From positions 2,232,001 through 2,296,000 of the forward strand of contig OY970153.1 in the NCBI GenBank assembly GCA_963706385.1: a stretch of 64,000 nucleotides of DNA. Reading direction: 5' to 3'. The notes below the pieces were generated by a model. That model did no database searches and was not told the DNA's origin. It saw only the letters and a program-made list of their open reading frames with translations. The position numbers and the translations under genes are program-made. Positions 9,192 through 17,365 of the stretch are shown here, in pieces. The stretch's first letter is position 1. Each line of letters opens with the position of its first letter. Source of the DNA: Poindextera sp963706385. GTDB lineage: Bacteria; Pseudomonadota; Alphaproteobacteria; Caulobacterales; Caulobacteraceae.

Positions 9192-11780
9192 TCAGTTCGC
9201 CACGACATTGACGATGCGATCCTTCACCACGATCACCTTTCGCACGCTTAGGCCCTCAAGGTGGCGCTGAACGCCCGCGTCCGCCAGCGCGATCTTCTCG
9301 ACCTCGGCCGGCTCCAGGCCGATCGGCGCGCGGATTTCGCAGCGGCGCCGGCCGTTGATCTGGACCGGCAACACCACTTCCTCGTCGGTGGCCAGGACCG
9401 GATCGAAGCTGGGCCAAGGCGCCTGGGCGACCAGACCCGCCCCGCCGATCCGCGCCCAGCCCTCTTCGGCCAGGTGCGGGGTGAAGGGCGCGATCAGCCG
9501 GGCCAGCGCGCTCAGCGCCTCCCGACGAGCCGCTAGCAGGGCCGGGCCCGCGCCCGCCGCCGGCGCGGTCTTCAGCGCGCCCAGGAATTCGTAGAGCCGG
9601 GCGACGCCGCTGTTGAACCGGAAGCCCTCGATCGCCTCGGTCAAGGCCTTGATCAACCGGTGGGTCGCGCGGACCAGCGCCTCGGCCTTGGGATCGGCCG
9701 GTCCGGCGACGGGCGGCGCCTCGGCCGGTTGGCTGTCGAATTCGGCCCAGACCTGGTTGACGAAGCGCCAAGCGCCCTTGATCCCGCCGGTGGTCCACTG
9801 CACGTCCCGCTCCGGTGGGGAATCGGACATCACGAACAGCCGCGCGGCGTCGACGCCGTAGGCCTCGAAGATGTCCTCGGGCGCGACCACATTCTTCTTG
9901 GATTTCGACATCTTCTCGATGTCGCCGATCACCAGGGGCTCGCCGGTCTCAACCAGCCGCGCCCGGCGGATCGCGCCCTCGGCCGTGACCTCGACCGCGG
10001 CCGGCTCGACCCATTCGCCGCTCTGCCGGCGATAGGTTTCGTGGGTGACCATCCCTTGCGTGAACAGGCCGGCGAACGGCTCGCGCGCCGCCAGCGCGCC
10101 GGCGTCGGCCAAGGCGCGGGTGACGAACCGGGCGTAGAGCAGGTGCAGCACCGCGTGCTCGACGCCGCCGATGTACTGGTCGACCGGCATCCAGTAGTCC
10201 GCCGCGGCGCGGTCGATCGGCGCCTCGGCGTTCGGGTCGGTGAAGCGGGCGAAATACCAGGAACTATCAACGAAGGTGTCCAGGGTGTCGGTCTCGCGCT
10301 CGGCCGGCCCGCCACAAACCGGGCAGGCGACATGGCGCCAGGTCGGGTGTCGCGCCAGGGCGTTGCCGGGCTGGCTGAAGTCCAGATCGTCGGGCAAGCG
10401 CACCGGCAGCTCGGCTCTGGGCGCGCCGACCGGTCCGCAGGCCGGACAATGGATGATCGGCGCCGGGCAGCCCCAGCCGCGTTGGCGCGCGACGCCCCAG
10501 TCGCGCAGGCGATAGACTGTCGCGCTCTGGCCCTGTCCGGCGGCCTCGATCCGGGCGATGGCGGCGGCCTTGGCGGCCTCGACGTCGAGCCCATCCAGGA
10601 AATCCGAATTGAAGATTCGGCCCGGCCCGACATAGGCCTCCGCGCCAACCGCGAAATCCCGCGGGTCCTCGCCCGGCGGGAGCACGACCGGCATCACCGG
10701 CAGGTCATACTTGCGCGCGAAATCCAGGTCGCGCTGGTCGTGCGCCGGGCAGCCGAAGATGGCGCCGGTCCCGTAGTCCATCAGCACGAAATTGGCGATC
10801 CAAACCGGCATCCTCCGCGCCGGATCGAACGGCTGAACGACCGACAGGCCGCTCGCGTGGCCCTTCTTCTCGCCAGCCTCGATCTCGGCCTCCGAAACCC
10901 CGCCCAGCCGGCATTCGGCGACGAACGCCGCCGCCGCCGGATCGGCCGCGGCTAGGTTGGCGGCCAACGGATGGTCGGCGGCGACAGCGAGGAAGCTCGC
11001 CCCGAACAGGGTGTCGGGCCGTGTGGTGTAGACCTCGAGCCCATCCTCGAAGCCCTCCGGCGCCGTTCCAGCGAAGGCGAAGCGCATCCGCAGGCCCTTG
11101 GATCGGCCGATCCAGTTCTCCTGCATCAGCCGGACTTTTTCCGGCCAGCGATCGAGGGTTTTCAAGCCTTCGATCAAGGCGTCGGCATAGTCGGTGATCC
11201 GCAAGAACCACTGGTTCAGCTTGCGTTTCTCCACCACCGCGCCCGAACGCCAGCCACGGCCGTCGATCACCTGCTCGTTGGCCAGCACGGTCATGTCGAC
11301 CGGATCCCAGTTGATCAGGCCTTCCTTGCGGTAGACCAAGCCCCGATCCCACAGGTCAAGGAACCAGGCCTGCTGCTTGCCGTAGTATTCCGGATCGCAG
11401 GTGGCGAATTCGCGCGACCAGTCGATCGAAAGACCTAGCCGCTTCAGCTCCTCGCGCATCGCGGCGATGTTCTGGTAGGTCCACTCTCGCGGGTTGACGC
11501 CGCGCTCCATGGCCGCGTTCTCGGCTGGCAGGCCGAAGGCGTCCCAGCCCATCGGGTGCAGCACGTTGAAGCCGCGGGCGCGCTTGTAGCGGGCCACCAC
11601 GTCCCCGAGCGCATAGTTGCGCACATGGCCCATGTGCAGACGTCCCGACGGATAAGGGAACATCTCCAGCACATAGTATTTCGGCCGGCCGGCCAGCGGC
11701 TCTCCGGCCTGGAACACGTCGCCCGTGGCCCAGGCGGCGCGCCATTTGGGCTCGACCTCTTTCGGGTTGTAACGGGTCAT
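9192..11780 (-). CDS. leuS: Leucyl-tRNA synthetase
   Basis: Class I aminoacyl-tRNA synthetase charging tRNA-Leu. The 862-residue protein has the HIGH-type motif HMGHVRNY at residues 49-56, a large CP1 editing insertion (TTRPDTLFG; residues such as YGTGAIFGCPAHDQRD), a zinc-ribbon-like insert with CPAC and CPVC, and the KMSKS loop KMSKSKKNVV. The C-terminal anticodon-binding domain ends in VRKVIVVKDRIVNVVAN, typical of the family. It is the first gene of a leuS-lptE-holA unit. No frameshift was seen. Confidence 0.97.
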   Translation of the reverse strand: MTRYNPKEVEPKWRAAWATGDVFQAGEPLAGRPKYYVLEMFPYPSGRLHMGHVRNYALGDVVARYKRARGFNVLHPMGWDAFGLPAENAAMERGVNPREWTYQNIAAMREELKRLGLSIDWSREFATCDPEYYGKQQAWFLDLWDRGLVYRKEGLINWDPVDMTVLANEQVIDGRGWRSGAVVEKRKLNQWFLRITDYADALIEGLKTLDRWPEKVRLMQENWIGRSKGLRMRFAFAGTAPEGFEDGLEVYTTRPDTLFGASFLAVAADHPLAANLAAADPAAAAFVAECRLGGVSEAEIEAGEKKGHASGLSVVQPFDPARRMPVWIANFVLMDYGTGAIFGCPAHDQRDLDFARKYDLPVMPVVLPPGEDPRDFAVGAEAYVGPGRIFNSDFLDGLDVEAAKAAAIARIEAAGQGQSATVYRLRDWGVARQRGWGCPAPIIHCPACGPVGAPRAELPVRLPDDLDFSQPGNALARHPTWRHVACPVCGGPAERETDTLDTFVDSSWYFARFTDPNAEAPIDRAAADYWMPVDQYIGGVEHAVLHLLYARFVTRALADAGALAAREPFAGLFTQGMVTHETYRRQSGEWVEPAAVEVTAEGAIRRARLVETGEPLVIGDIEKMSKSKKNVVAPEDIFEAYGVDAARLFVMSDSPPERDVQWTTGGIKGAWRFVNQVWAEFDSQPAEAPPVAGPADPKAEALVRATHRLIKALTEAIEGFRFNSGVARLYEFLGALKTAPAAGAGPALLAARREALSALARLIAPFTPHLAEEGWARIGGAGLVAQAPWPSFDPVLATDEEVVLPVQINGRRRCEIRAPIGLEPAEVEKIALADAGVQRHLEGLSVRKVIVVKDRIVNVVAN

Positions 11781-11799
11781 GGGCTTGCGGGCCCGACCG

Positions 11800-12279
11800 T
11801 CAGCGGCTGATGTTCGACAGTCGAAGCTGGCGGGCGCGGGTCAGGATGGCGTTTTCGATGTCGATGGCGGTCTGGTCCGAGGCCGCCGCGTCGATCCAGC
11901 CGCCGGCGGCGTCGCGCACCTGCTTGTAGACCGTCACGTTCAAGCCGTCGGCCCGCAACCGGGTGTCGAGGATGTAGACCGTGCATTTGAACCGCTCATC
12001 CGGCTTTTCCGGGTTGGCGTACCATTCGGTGATCACCACCCCGCCGTAGGGATCGGCCGAGGCCAGCGGCATGAAGGCCAGGGTGTCGAGCGTCGCGCGC
12101 CACAGAAAGGTGTTGACGCCGATGGTGGCCTGGCCGTTCGCCGGGGCATGCGGCCGCCCGCCGCCGAAGGGGTGGAACCCAGACCCGTAGGCCTCGCCGC
12201 CGCTGTGGTGCGCGCAACCCGCCAGCGCGACCGCTCCCAGGGCCGCAGCCGCCGTCAGGGCCCTACGCATCAACGCCAT
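11800..12279 (-). CDS. DUF3576 family lipoprotein
   Basis: A 159-residue predicted lipoprotein: the leader MRRALTAAAALGAVALAGC gives a lipobox cysteine. The start is set at 12279 (MALMRRAL) because a longer in-frame reading to 12465 has arginine-rich, unconserved sequence ahead of the signal peptide. The mature part (NTFLWRATLDTLAFMPLASADPYGGVVITEWY) matches what I recall of DUF3576, a conserved alphaproteobacterial family usually next to leuS and of unknown function. It ends with a region of regular charge (AIDIENAILTRARQLRLSNIS). It is located 19 bases before leuS and probably co-transcribed with it. Confidence 0.82.
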   Translation of the reverse strand: MALMRRALTAAAALGAVALAGCAHHSGGEAYGSGFHPFGGGRPHAPANGQATIGVNTFLWRATLDTLAFMPLASADPYGGVVITEWYANPEKPDERFKCTVYILDTRLRADGLNVTVYKQVRDAAGGWIDAAASDQTAIDIENAILTRARQLRLSNISR

Positions 12280-12464
12280 CGTGTTTCGCTCCACTAAAGT
12301 TAACGCCACGCCCAGGCTCGTTTGGCCGGCGCGGCGCCCTTTCCCTAACAACACTCGCCGCTCTATAACACGCGCGCGACGCCGCCCAACAGGAATTGCG
12401 TGACCTTCGGGACACAGAAGCGCCTGGAAAGGCTTGCTCATTCCGCGATCGCGGCCCTCCGTCA

Positions 12465-12493
12465 TTGACCTTTAACCGACATGAGCGCTAATC
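12465..12493 (+). promoter_or_regulatory. Candidate sigma-70 type promoter for the ntrZ-like gene
   Basis: TTGACC (12465-12470) and CTAATC (12488-12493) are separated by 17 bases and point at the ntrZ-like gene, whose start is 73 bases further. The surrounding 286-base divergent gap (12280-12565) otherwise shows only a TTATAGAG stretch facing the DUF3576 gene on the other strand. Sequence match only. Confidence 0.4.
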
Positions 12494-12565
12494 AGCGAGG
12501 AACGGAGGGGCAGGGCGACCTGCGCCGTCGTGGGCCATGGTGTGAACGGGGGCGGTTTCGTCGTT

Positions 12566-12928
12566 ATGAGACGCGCGCATATCTTCGCCGCAGCGATCTC
12601 GACGCTTGCCCTGCTCGGGGCGGCAAGCGGCGCCCAAGCCGAATCCGCCTCGACCGCCGGTGCGGCTCAATGGGGCCCGCAGCCGACCCATCATTTCTTC
12701 CAATGGGACCAGAAGGGACGCTGGAGCCTGAGGCTGGACATGAGCCAACCGGTCGGCCGCGACATGCAGTTGCGCGACGTCCAGGCGGGCGCCTACTACC
12801 GCGTGACTCCCTCGCTCCGCGTCGGCGGGGCGGTCAGCTTCGGCGACGCGCCGGCGCAGACCGACCGCACCGACCTGCCGCAGAACCAGGCGCCGCGGGT
12901 CAAGCTGGAAACCAGCTTCAAGTTCTAG
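12566..12928 (+). CDS. NtrZ-like periplasmic protein
   Basis: A 120-residue exported protein: MRRAHIFAAAISTLALLGAASG leads to a signal-peptidase site after AQA. The mature part, with HHFFQWDQKGRWSLRLDM, AGAYYRVTPSLRVGGAVSFGD and an aromatic C-terminus (KLETSFKF), resembles the NtrZ family of Caulobacterales, periplasmic inhibitors of the histidine kinase NtrY in the NtrYX pathway. It also has the look of a beta-rich envelope protein. A longer in-frame start at 12530 would spoil the signal peptide. The NtrZ identification rests on remembered sequence pattern. Confidence 0.72.
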   Translation: MRRAHIFAAAISTLALLGAASGAQAESASTAGAAQWGPQPTHHFFQWDQKGRWSLRLDMSQPVGRDMQLRDVQAGAYYRVTPSLRVGGAVSFGDAPAQTDRTDLPQNQAPRVKLETSFKF

Positions 12929-12941
12929 ACTGAAGCGCTGG

Positions 12942-13553
12942 CTAACGTCCCAAGCTCTCCACCGCCGCCAAGCCGCGCGCGCCGGTGTCGATTAGCCGCG
13001 ATGCGGTCGCCTCATTCACCCCGCCCAAGGCGATCACCGGCGTCCGCGCGCCCCGGATTAGCGCGGCGAAGCGGACCGGCCCCAGCGGCGCGCCGGCCGA
13101 AGGGCTGCGGCTTTCGAACACCACCGAAACCAGCAGCGCATCCAGGCCGAGACGGGCCCCGCGCAGGATCGCGCGCCGGTCATGAGCGGCCGCGGTGATT
13201 CGCCAGGCTGGATGGGCGCGCCGCAGCCCGATCACCCGGCCCATCGCCCGCTCGGGCAAGTGGATTCCATCGGCTTTGGCGGCGGCTGCCAGCCGAGCGT
13301 CCGCCCCGACCAGGAAGACCAGGCCGTTGCGGCTCGCGACCCGCCTCAGCGCGCGGGCGAGCGCCAATGCGTCCGGCGCGCCGAAGGCGCGGTAGATCAG
13401 CCCGGCGCCGCGCGGCAGGGCGCGCGCCGCGGCCACGGGATCGGCGAGGCGGGCCGGATCGGTGACCAGCCACAGCGACGGCAGCCGCGAAGCGGGCTTT
13501 CGCCGCGCCCCGCGACGGCCTAGAGCAATGGCCGCCCGCCTCAGCCTGGACAT
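12942..13553 (-). CDS. Thiamine phosphate synthase family (ThiE/TenI-like) protein
   Basis: ThiE joins the pyrimidine and thiazole moieties of vitamin B1. This 203-residue protein has the TIM-barrel family pattern: LWLVTDPARLADP near the start, GLIYRAFG, DGIHLPERAMGRV, LVSVVFESRSPSAGAPLGP (compare VF.S.S in ThiE) and the phosphate-binding VIALGGVNEATASRLIDTGA. Start set at 13553, where family-like sequence begins; it faces yggS with 15 bases between. It may be a TenI-like regulator or isomerase instead of true ThiE, as the sequence is short and arginine-rich. Confidence 0.75.
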   Translation of the reverse strand: MSRLRRAAIALGRRGARRKPASRLPSLWLVTDPARLADPVAAARALPRGAGLIYRAFGAPDALALARALRRVASRNGLVFLVGADARLAAAAKADGIHLPERAMGRVIGLRRAHPAWRITAAAHDRRAILRGARLGLDALLVSVVFESRSPSAGAPLGPVRFAALIRGARTPVIALGGVNEATASRLIDTGARGLAAVESLGR

Positions 13554-13568
13554 CCGTCCCTCCGCCCG

Positions 13569-14234
13569 ATGACCGTCTTGGCCCCCACGACCCCGCTCGA
13601 GGCGATCCGCGCCCGGATCGCCACCGCCGCCCTCGCCGCTGGGCGCGATCCCGCTGACGTCACCCTGGTGGCGGTCTGCAAGCAGCAGCCGTGGGAGACT
13701 ATAGAGCCGGTGCTGCGGGCCGGCCAAAACACCTTTGGCGAGAACCGGGTGCAAGAGGCGCTGGAGCGCTGGACCGGCCGCCGCGAGGGCCTGGTCCTGC
13801 ACCTGATCGGCCCGTTGCAGACCAACAAAGCGCGCGAGGCGACCGGCTTCTTCGACGTGATCGAAAGCCTGGATCGGCCCAAGCTCGCCCGGGTGCTGGC
13901 CGAGGAAGTCCAGCGCGCCGGCCGATCCCCGCGGCTCTACATCCAGGTCAACACCGGCGAGGAGCCGCAAAAGGCCGGCGTTGCGCCCGGCGAGGCGGAC
14001 GGCTTCATCGCCGAATGCCGGCGATCCTTCGGCCTGTCGGTCGAGGGCCTGATGTGCGTGCCGCCCCAGGACGAACCGCCGGCGATGCATTTCGCGCTGT
14101 TGGCCAAGATCGCCCGCCGCAATGGGCTGACCCGCCTGTCGATGGGGATGAGCGGCGATTTCGAGATCGCGATCGCCTTCGGCGCCACTTCGGTTCGCGT
14201 CGGTTCGGCCCTGTTCGGCGCCCGCCCGACCTAA
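13569..14234 (+). CDS. yggS: YggS family pyridoxal-phosphate homeostasis protein (PLPBP)
   Basis: PLP-binding TIM-barrel protein involved in vitamin B6 and amino-acid homeostasis, with no known catalytic turnover. The 221-residue sequence shows the lysine motif LVAVCKQQP (Schiff-base lysine about residue 38), FGENRVQEALERW, LHLIGPLQTNK, LYIQVNTGEEPQKAG, EGLMCVPP, and the phosphate-binding SMGMSGDFEIAIAFGATSVRVGSALFG. It is divergent from the thiE-like gene. Its stop codon overlaps that of the convergent L,D-transpeptidase gene by 4 bases. Confidence 0.93.
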   Translation: MTVLAPTTPLEAIRARIATAALAAGRDPADVTLVAVCKQQPWETIEPVLRAGQNTFGENRVQEALERWTGRREGLVLHLIGPLQTNKAREATGFFDVIESLDRPKLARVLAEEVQRAGRSPRLYIQVNTGEEPQKAGVAPGEADGFIAECRRSFGLSVEGLMCVPPQDEPPAMHFALLAKIARRNGLTRLSMGMSGDFEIAIAFGATSVRVGSALFGARPT

Positions 14235-14743
14235 GGCCCGACGGTCTCGATGGCGATCGCGTCCCCCGGATTGGCCAGCGCCAGCAGGGCTTCCAGATCC
14301 GGCCGGCTCAGCGCCACGCAGCCCTCGGTCGGGGCGTAGGCGGGCCCCGCCAGGTGCAGGAAGATCGCCGAGCCGAGCCGCGGGATCGGCGGGCTGTCAT
14401 TGTGGCCCAGCACCACGACTAGGTCGTAGAGGCCGTCGTCCCGCCACATCGCCTCGCAGCTCGCCGGATAGGGCCGCTTGACCGGACGGTTGTAGGCCGG
14501 ATCGTCCGGGGCGTCGCACCAGCCGTCTTCCGGCGTGATCGATCGGACCGGCAGCGCCGTGCGCGGGGGCGGGCCGCGATCGGGGCGGTAGAGCACCCGC
14601 CGGATCGGCCAAATTCCCAGCGGGGATTTGCCATCGCGCTCGCGTTTGTCGGCGGCCGCGGCCACGCCGGCCCGTCCCAGCGCGCAGCGCGTCCCGCGCC
14701 CCGCCAGATCGAAGCCGCCGTCCGATCGCGCGGTGAAGATCAT
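14231..14743 (-). CDS. L,D-transpeptidase (YkuD) family protein
   Basis: A 170-residue YkuD-type protein. Members cross-link peptidoglycan 3-3 bonds or attach proteins to the wall, using a cysteine nucleophile. The catalytic pattern is visible: GHN with histidine ~114, FLHLAGPAYAPTEGCVALS with histidine ~130 and cysteine ~142. No signal peptide is apparent from the start at 14743 (MIFTARSDGG), which is common in this short subgroup. An upstream in-frame start at 14821 would overlap the cenR start region and adds no family sequence. It is divergent from cenR, which governs envelope integrity in Caulobacter, so a cell-wall role fits the setting. Confidence 0.85.
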   Translation of the reverse strand: MIFTARSDGGFDLAGRGTRCALGRAGVAAAADKRERDGKSPLGIWPIRRVLYRPDRGPPPRTALPVRSITPEDGWCDAPDDPAYNRPVKRPYPASCEAMWRDDGLYDLVVVLGHNDSPPIPRLGSAIFLHLAGPAYAPTEGCVALSRPDLEALLALANPGDAIAIETVGP

Positions 14744-14807
14744 CGCTCCGTCCCTAACGCCCTTTCCGCGCTTTACGCCCTGTGGGCTAGCGGTGCATCT
14801 TCCGCCC

Positions 14808-15494
14808 ATGACGCAGCGCAAGATGCTTCTTATCGTCGATGACGATCCCGACGTCCGCGAGGGCCTCGCCGAACAGCTCAGCTTGCATCAGGAATTCACC
14901 GTCGCACAGGCCGCCGACGGCGCCGCCGGCGTGGCCCAGGCCCTGTCACTGAAGCCGGACCTGATCCTGCTGGACGTCGATCTGCCGGATTTCGACGGGC
15001 GCGAGGTCTGCCGCCGGGTGCGTGAAGGCGGGGTTTCGGCGCCGATTATCATGCTGACCGCCGCCGCGGGCGATAGCGACGCCATCCAGGGCCTGGACGC
15101 CGGGGCCAACGACTATGTGACCAAGCCGTTCCGCTTCGCCGTGTTGCTGGCCCGCATCCGCGCCCAACTTCGCAGCCACGAACAATCGGAAGACGCGGTG
15201 TTCCGCATCGGGCCCTATGAATTCCGCCCCGCCGCCAAGCTCCTGGTCGACGAGCGTCAGCGCAAGATTCGCCTGACCGAGAAGGAAACCAACATCCTCA
15301 AATACCTCTACCGGGCCGGGGAGAAACCGGTCTCGCGCGAGGAGTTGCTGGCCGAAGTCTGGGGCTACAACGCCGGCGTCACCACCCACACCCTGGAAAC
15401 CCACGTCTATCGTCTGCGTCAGAAGATCGAAACCGAACCGAACGGCGCCAAGCTGCTCTTGACCGAGGCCGGCGGGTATCGGCTGGCGCCCTGA
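14808..15494 (+). CDS. cenR: CenR-like OmpR-family response regulator
   Basis: A 228-residue two-component regulator: receiver domain with acidic DDD at 11-13, phospho-acceptor D56 (LILLDVDLPDFDG), T84 and K106 (DYVTKPF), then a winged-helix DNA-binding domain (LTEKETNILKYLYRAGEKPVSREELLAEVWGY, THTLETHVYRLRQKIE). In Caulobacter the essential envelope regulator CenR lies close to parAB, and position and receiver sequence agree with that assignment here (established knowledge plus inference). The ATG at 14808 gives the canonical receiver start (MTQRKMLLIVDDDPDVRE). The partner kinase CenK is not in the window. Confidence 0.85.
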   Translation: MTQRKMLLIVDDDPDVREGLAEQLSLHQEFTVAQAADGAAGVAQALSLKPDLILLDVDLPDFDGREVCRRVREGGVSAPIIMLTAAAGDSDAIQGLDAGANDYVTKPFRFAVLLARIRAQLRSHEQSEDAVFRIGPYEFRPAAKLLVDERQRKIRLTEKETNILKYLYRAGEKPVSREELLAEVWGYNAGVTTHTLETHVYRLRQKIETEPNGAKLLLTEAGGYRLAP

Positions 15495-15543
15495 CGGCGA
15501 TCGCCGAGAGAACCGAGGAGCGTCGGGCGCGGCCTGAGGAAGC

Positions 15544-16350
15544 CTACAGCCCCAGATCCGCGGTCACCGGCGCGTGGTCGCTCGGCCGCTCCCAGGCGCG
15601 GACGTCCTCATGAATCTGGGCGCTGACCGCGCCGGCGCGGAAGGCGGCGGTCTTCAGTCCGGGCGTGACCCATAGGTGGTCGAGCCTCAGGCCCCGGTTG
15701 GAGGCGCGGAAGTCCGCCGCGCGGTAGCTCCACCACGACGCCAGCCTTTCCGGCGCCGGCCGGGCCTCGCGCACCAGGTCGATGAACGACCCCGCCGCGC
15801 GCAGCCGCTCGATGGTCTCGACCTCGATCGGAGTGTGGCTGACGATCTTGGACATGTAGCGGTGGTTCCAGACGTCGAATTCCCCCGGGGCGACGTTGAG
15901 GTCGCCGGCGATCATGAGAGGCGCCTTCGGATCGCGCGCGGCGACGATCGCCGTCAGCCGCTCGAAAAAGTCCAGCTTGTGGTCGAACTTGGGGTTTTCC
16001 GCCCGGTCGGGCACGTCCCCGCCGGCGGGGACGTAGAAGTTTTGGATCTCCACGCCCTGGACGACAATGCCCGCCACGCGCGCGTGCCCCTCGCGGCAGA
16101 CGTCTAGCGGCGGGGCCAGTTCGAACGGCAGGCGCGAGGCGATCGCCACCCCGTGCCAGCCCTTCTGGCCGCTGATCGCCAGGTGCGGCAGGCCCATGTC
16201 GACGAAGGCCTGGCGCGGGAATTCGGCCTCGCGGCACTTGATCTCCTGCAGGCAGAGGATGTCCGGCGCCTGTTCGGCGGCGAATCGGGCGATCTGGTCA
16301 ACCCTCAGCCGCACCGAATTGATGTTCCAGCTCGCTACGCGCAGTCGCAT
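15544..16350 (-). CDS. xth: Exodeoxyribonuclease III
   Basis: AP endonuclease and 3'-5' exonuclease of base-excision repair, EEP fold. The 268-residue protein has ASWNINSVRLR at the start, the metal-binding glutamate in LCLQEIKC (about residue 36), NFYVPAGGD, the catalytic GDLNVAPGEFDVWN, the family signature GLRLDHLWVTPGLK and the final SDHAPVTADL histidine-aspartate pair. It is convergent with cenR, and a minus-strand terminator for the upstream small-RNA candidate ends 43 bases before its start. Confidence 0.94.
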   Translation of the reverse strand: MRLRVASWNINSVRLRVDQIARFAAEQAPDILCLQEIKCREAEFPRQAFVDMGLPHLAISGQKGWHGVAIASRLPFELAPPLDVCREGHARVAGIVVQGVEIQNFYVPAGGDVPDRAENPKFDHKLDFFERLTAIVAARDPKAPLMIAGDLNVAPGEFDVWNHRYMSKIVSHTPIEVETIERLRAAGSFIDLVREARPAPERLASWWSYRAADFRASNRGLRLDHLWVTPGLKTAAFRAGAVSAQIHEDVRAWERPSDHAPVTADLGL

Positions 16351-16392
16351 GAACGCTGCATGGCACGGCTCGGCCGAACTGGAAATGGCCTT

Positions 16393-16428
16393 AAGAAAAA
16401 CGCCCGAGCCGTTCTTCGGGCTCGGGCG
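16393..16428 (-). terminator. Intrinsic terminator of the small-RNA candidate
   Basis: Read on the minus strand, CGCCCGAGCC and GGCTCGGGCG (16401-16410 and 16419-16428 on plus) form a perfect 10-bp stem with an 8-base loop. TTTTTCTT follows immediately. A textbook intrinsic terminator. Confidence 0.85.
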
Positions 16429-16511
16429 TGAAAGTGGTCTCTCATGCCGCCACCGGGAGGGGATTGGGATCCGGCGCGGAGTAAGCGTCGGAGATTAGGC
16501 CAACGCTTATG
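16393..16511 (-). ncRNA. Candidate small regulatory RNA between lolA and xth
   Basis: No ORF with family-like sequence occupies this 254-base gap. On the minus strand a promoter (16518-16546) is followed by a ~119-base transcript with a 5' stem TAAGCGT / ACGCTTA (16509 to 16482), whose loop contains CTCC. A stretch with CCCCTCCC (16457-16464 region) comes next, then a strong terminator hairpin. C-rich, unpaired anti-Shine-Dalgarno segments between a 5' stem-loop and a terminator are typical of alphaproteobacterial trans-acting small RNAs. I cannot match it to a named family. It could instead be only the leader of xth, but the terminator before xth argues for a separate RNA. Confidence 0.5.
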
Positions 16512-16517
16512 CGTGCT

Positions 16518-16546
16518 AAAATTGCCACTTTCCGGGAAAAAGTCAA
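16518..16546 (-). promoter_or_regulatory. Candidate promoter of the small-RNA candidate
   Basis: On the minus strand TTGACT (16546-16541) is followed after 17 bases by AATTTT (16523-16518), putting the start of transcription near 16511. The -35 match is good and the -10 only fair. The A+T-rich flank, with an AAGAAAAAA / TTTTTTCTT inverted repeat just upstream at 16546-16565, is unusual for this GC-rich chromosome. Confidence 0.5.
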
Positions 16547-16604
16547 GAAAAAAGCTGTTTTTTCTTGCTTGTGACGAAAATGACCCGCCGACCCAACCGG
16601 TCGA

Positions 16605-17258
16605 TCAAGGATGGACGCCCGGGGCTCCCGCCGACCGCGGGTCGCGCAATACGAACAACGTCGGATCGAGCCCGAAGGCTGGCTCCAAGGCGGTGATACG
16701 GACGCGGACGGTCTGCCCCTGGGCGTCGGTCAGGCTCCATTCCGTCAGCCGGATCGGCTCGTCGGCGAAGGTCAAGGTCACGCTCCCGCGGTTGCGGTGG
16801 CGAGCGTCGCGGGCGGTGAGCGAGAAACCATCGCTGAAGCGGTCCACCTGGGTGACTTCGACCCCGCGGTCCAGCCGTACGTCGCGGGCGAGAAACAGCG
16901 ACAGGGGTGTCGCGTTGAGCGGATAGCGGTTGAAGGTCTTCAGTCGCGGATCGACAATCGAAACGTTGGCGCCGTCCGACACCACCACCGCGCTTGACGG
17001 CGGGTCGTAGGCGAAGCGCGCCCGCCCCGGCCGCTTGAGATAGAGCACGCCCTGGCTGACCGCGCCGCGCGGGTCGGTCTGCACGAAGCGCCCCTGCATC
17101 TCGTCCAACCCGCCCAGATAGTCCGCCGCCCGATCGACCAGGGCCTTGTCGTCGGCCGACAGCGGCGCCGGCGCGGCGCTCGCGGCGCTCGTCAGGAGGG
17201 CGGCGACGACCAAGCTGGCGGCCAGCACCAGGCGGCGGATGGAGTGGGGGTGCGCCAA
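16605..17258 (-). CDS. lolA: Outer-membrane lipoprotein carrier LolA
   Basis: Periplasmic chaperone that ferries lipoproteins from the LolCDE transporter to the outer membrane. A TTG start at 17258 is chosen: AAGGA lies about 8 bases upstream and translation gives a signal peptide (IRRLVLAASLVVAALLTSAASA) with cleavage after ASA. An in-frame ATG at 17321 adds unrelated residues. The mature protein shows the LolA pattern DYLGGLDEMQGRFVQTDP, GVLYLKRPGRARFAYDPPS, DPRLKTFNRYPLNATPLS and SVTLTFADEPIRLTEWSLTD. It lies downstream of ftsK on the same strand with a 107-base gap. Confidence 0.88.
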   Translation of the reverse strand: MAHPHSIRRLVLAASLVVAALLTSAASAAPAPLSADDKALVDRAADYLGGLDEMQGRFVQTDPRGAVSQGVLYLKRPGRARFAYDPPSSAVVVSDGANVSIVDPRLKTFNRYPLNATPLSLFLARDVRLDRGVEVTQVDRFSDGFSLTARDARHRNRGSVTLTFADEPIRLTEWSLTDAQGQTVRVRITALEPAFGLDPTLFVLRDPRSAGAPGVHP

Positions 17259-17365
17259 GCGGGATTCCTTCGGACAATCACTCGTAGTCAGATCACTGGC
17301 GGCCCCGGGTGACCCGGCCAAGGCGCCGCGGCGGCGAAATTGGGTCCGGCCGTCGAACCGCGAGA

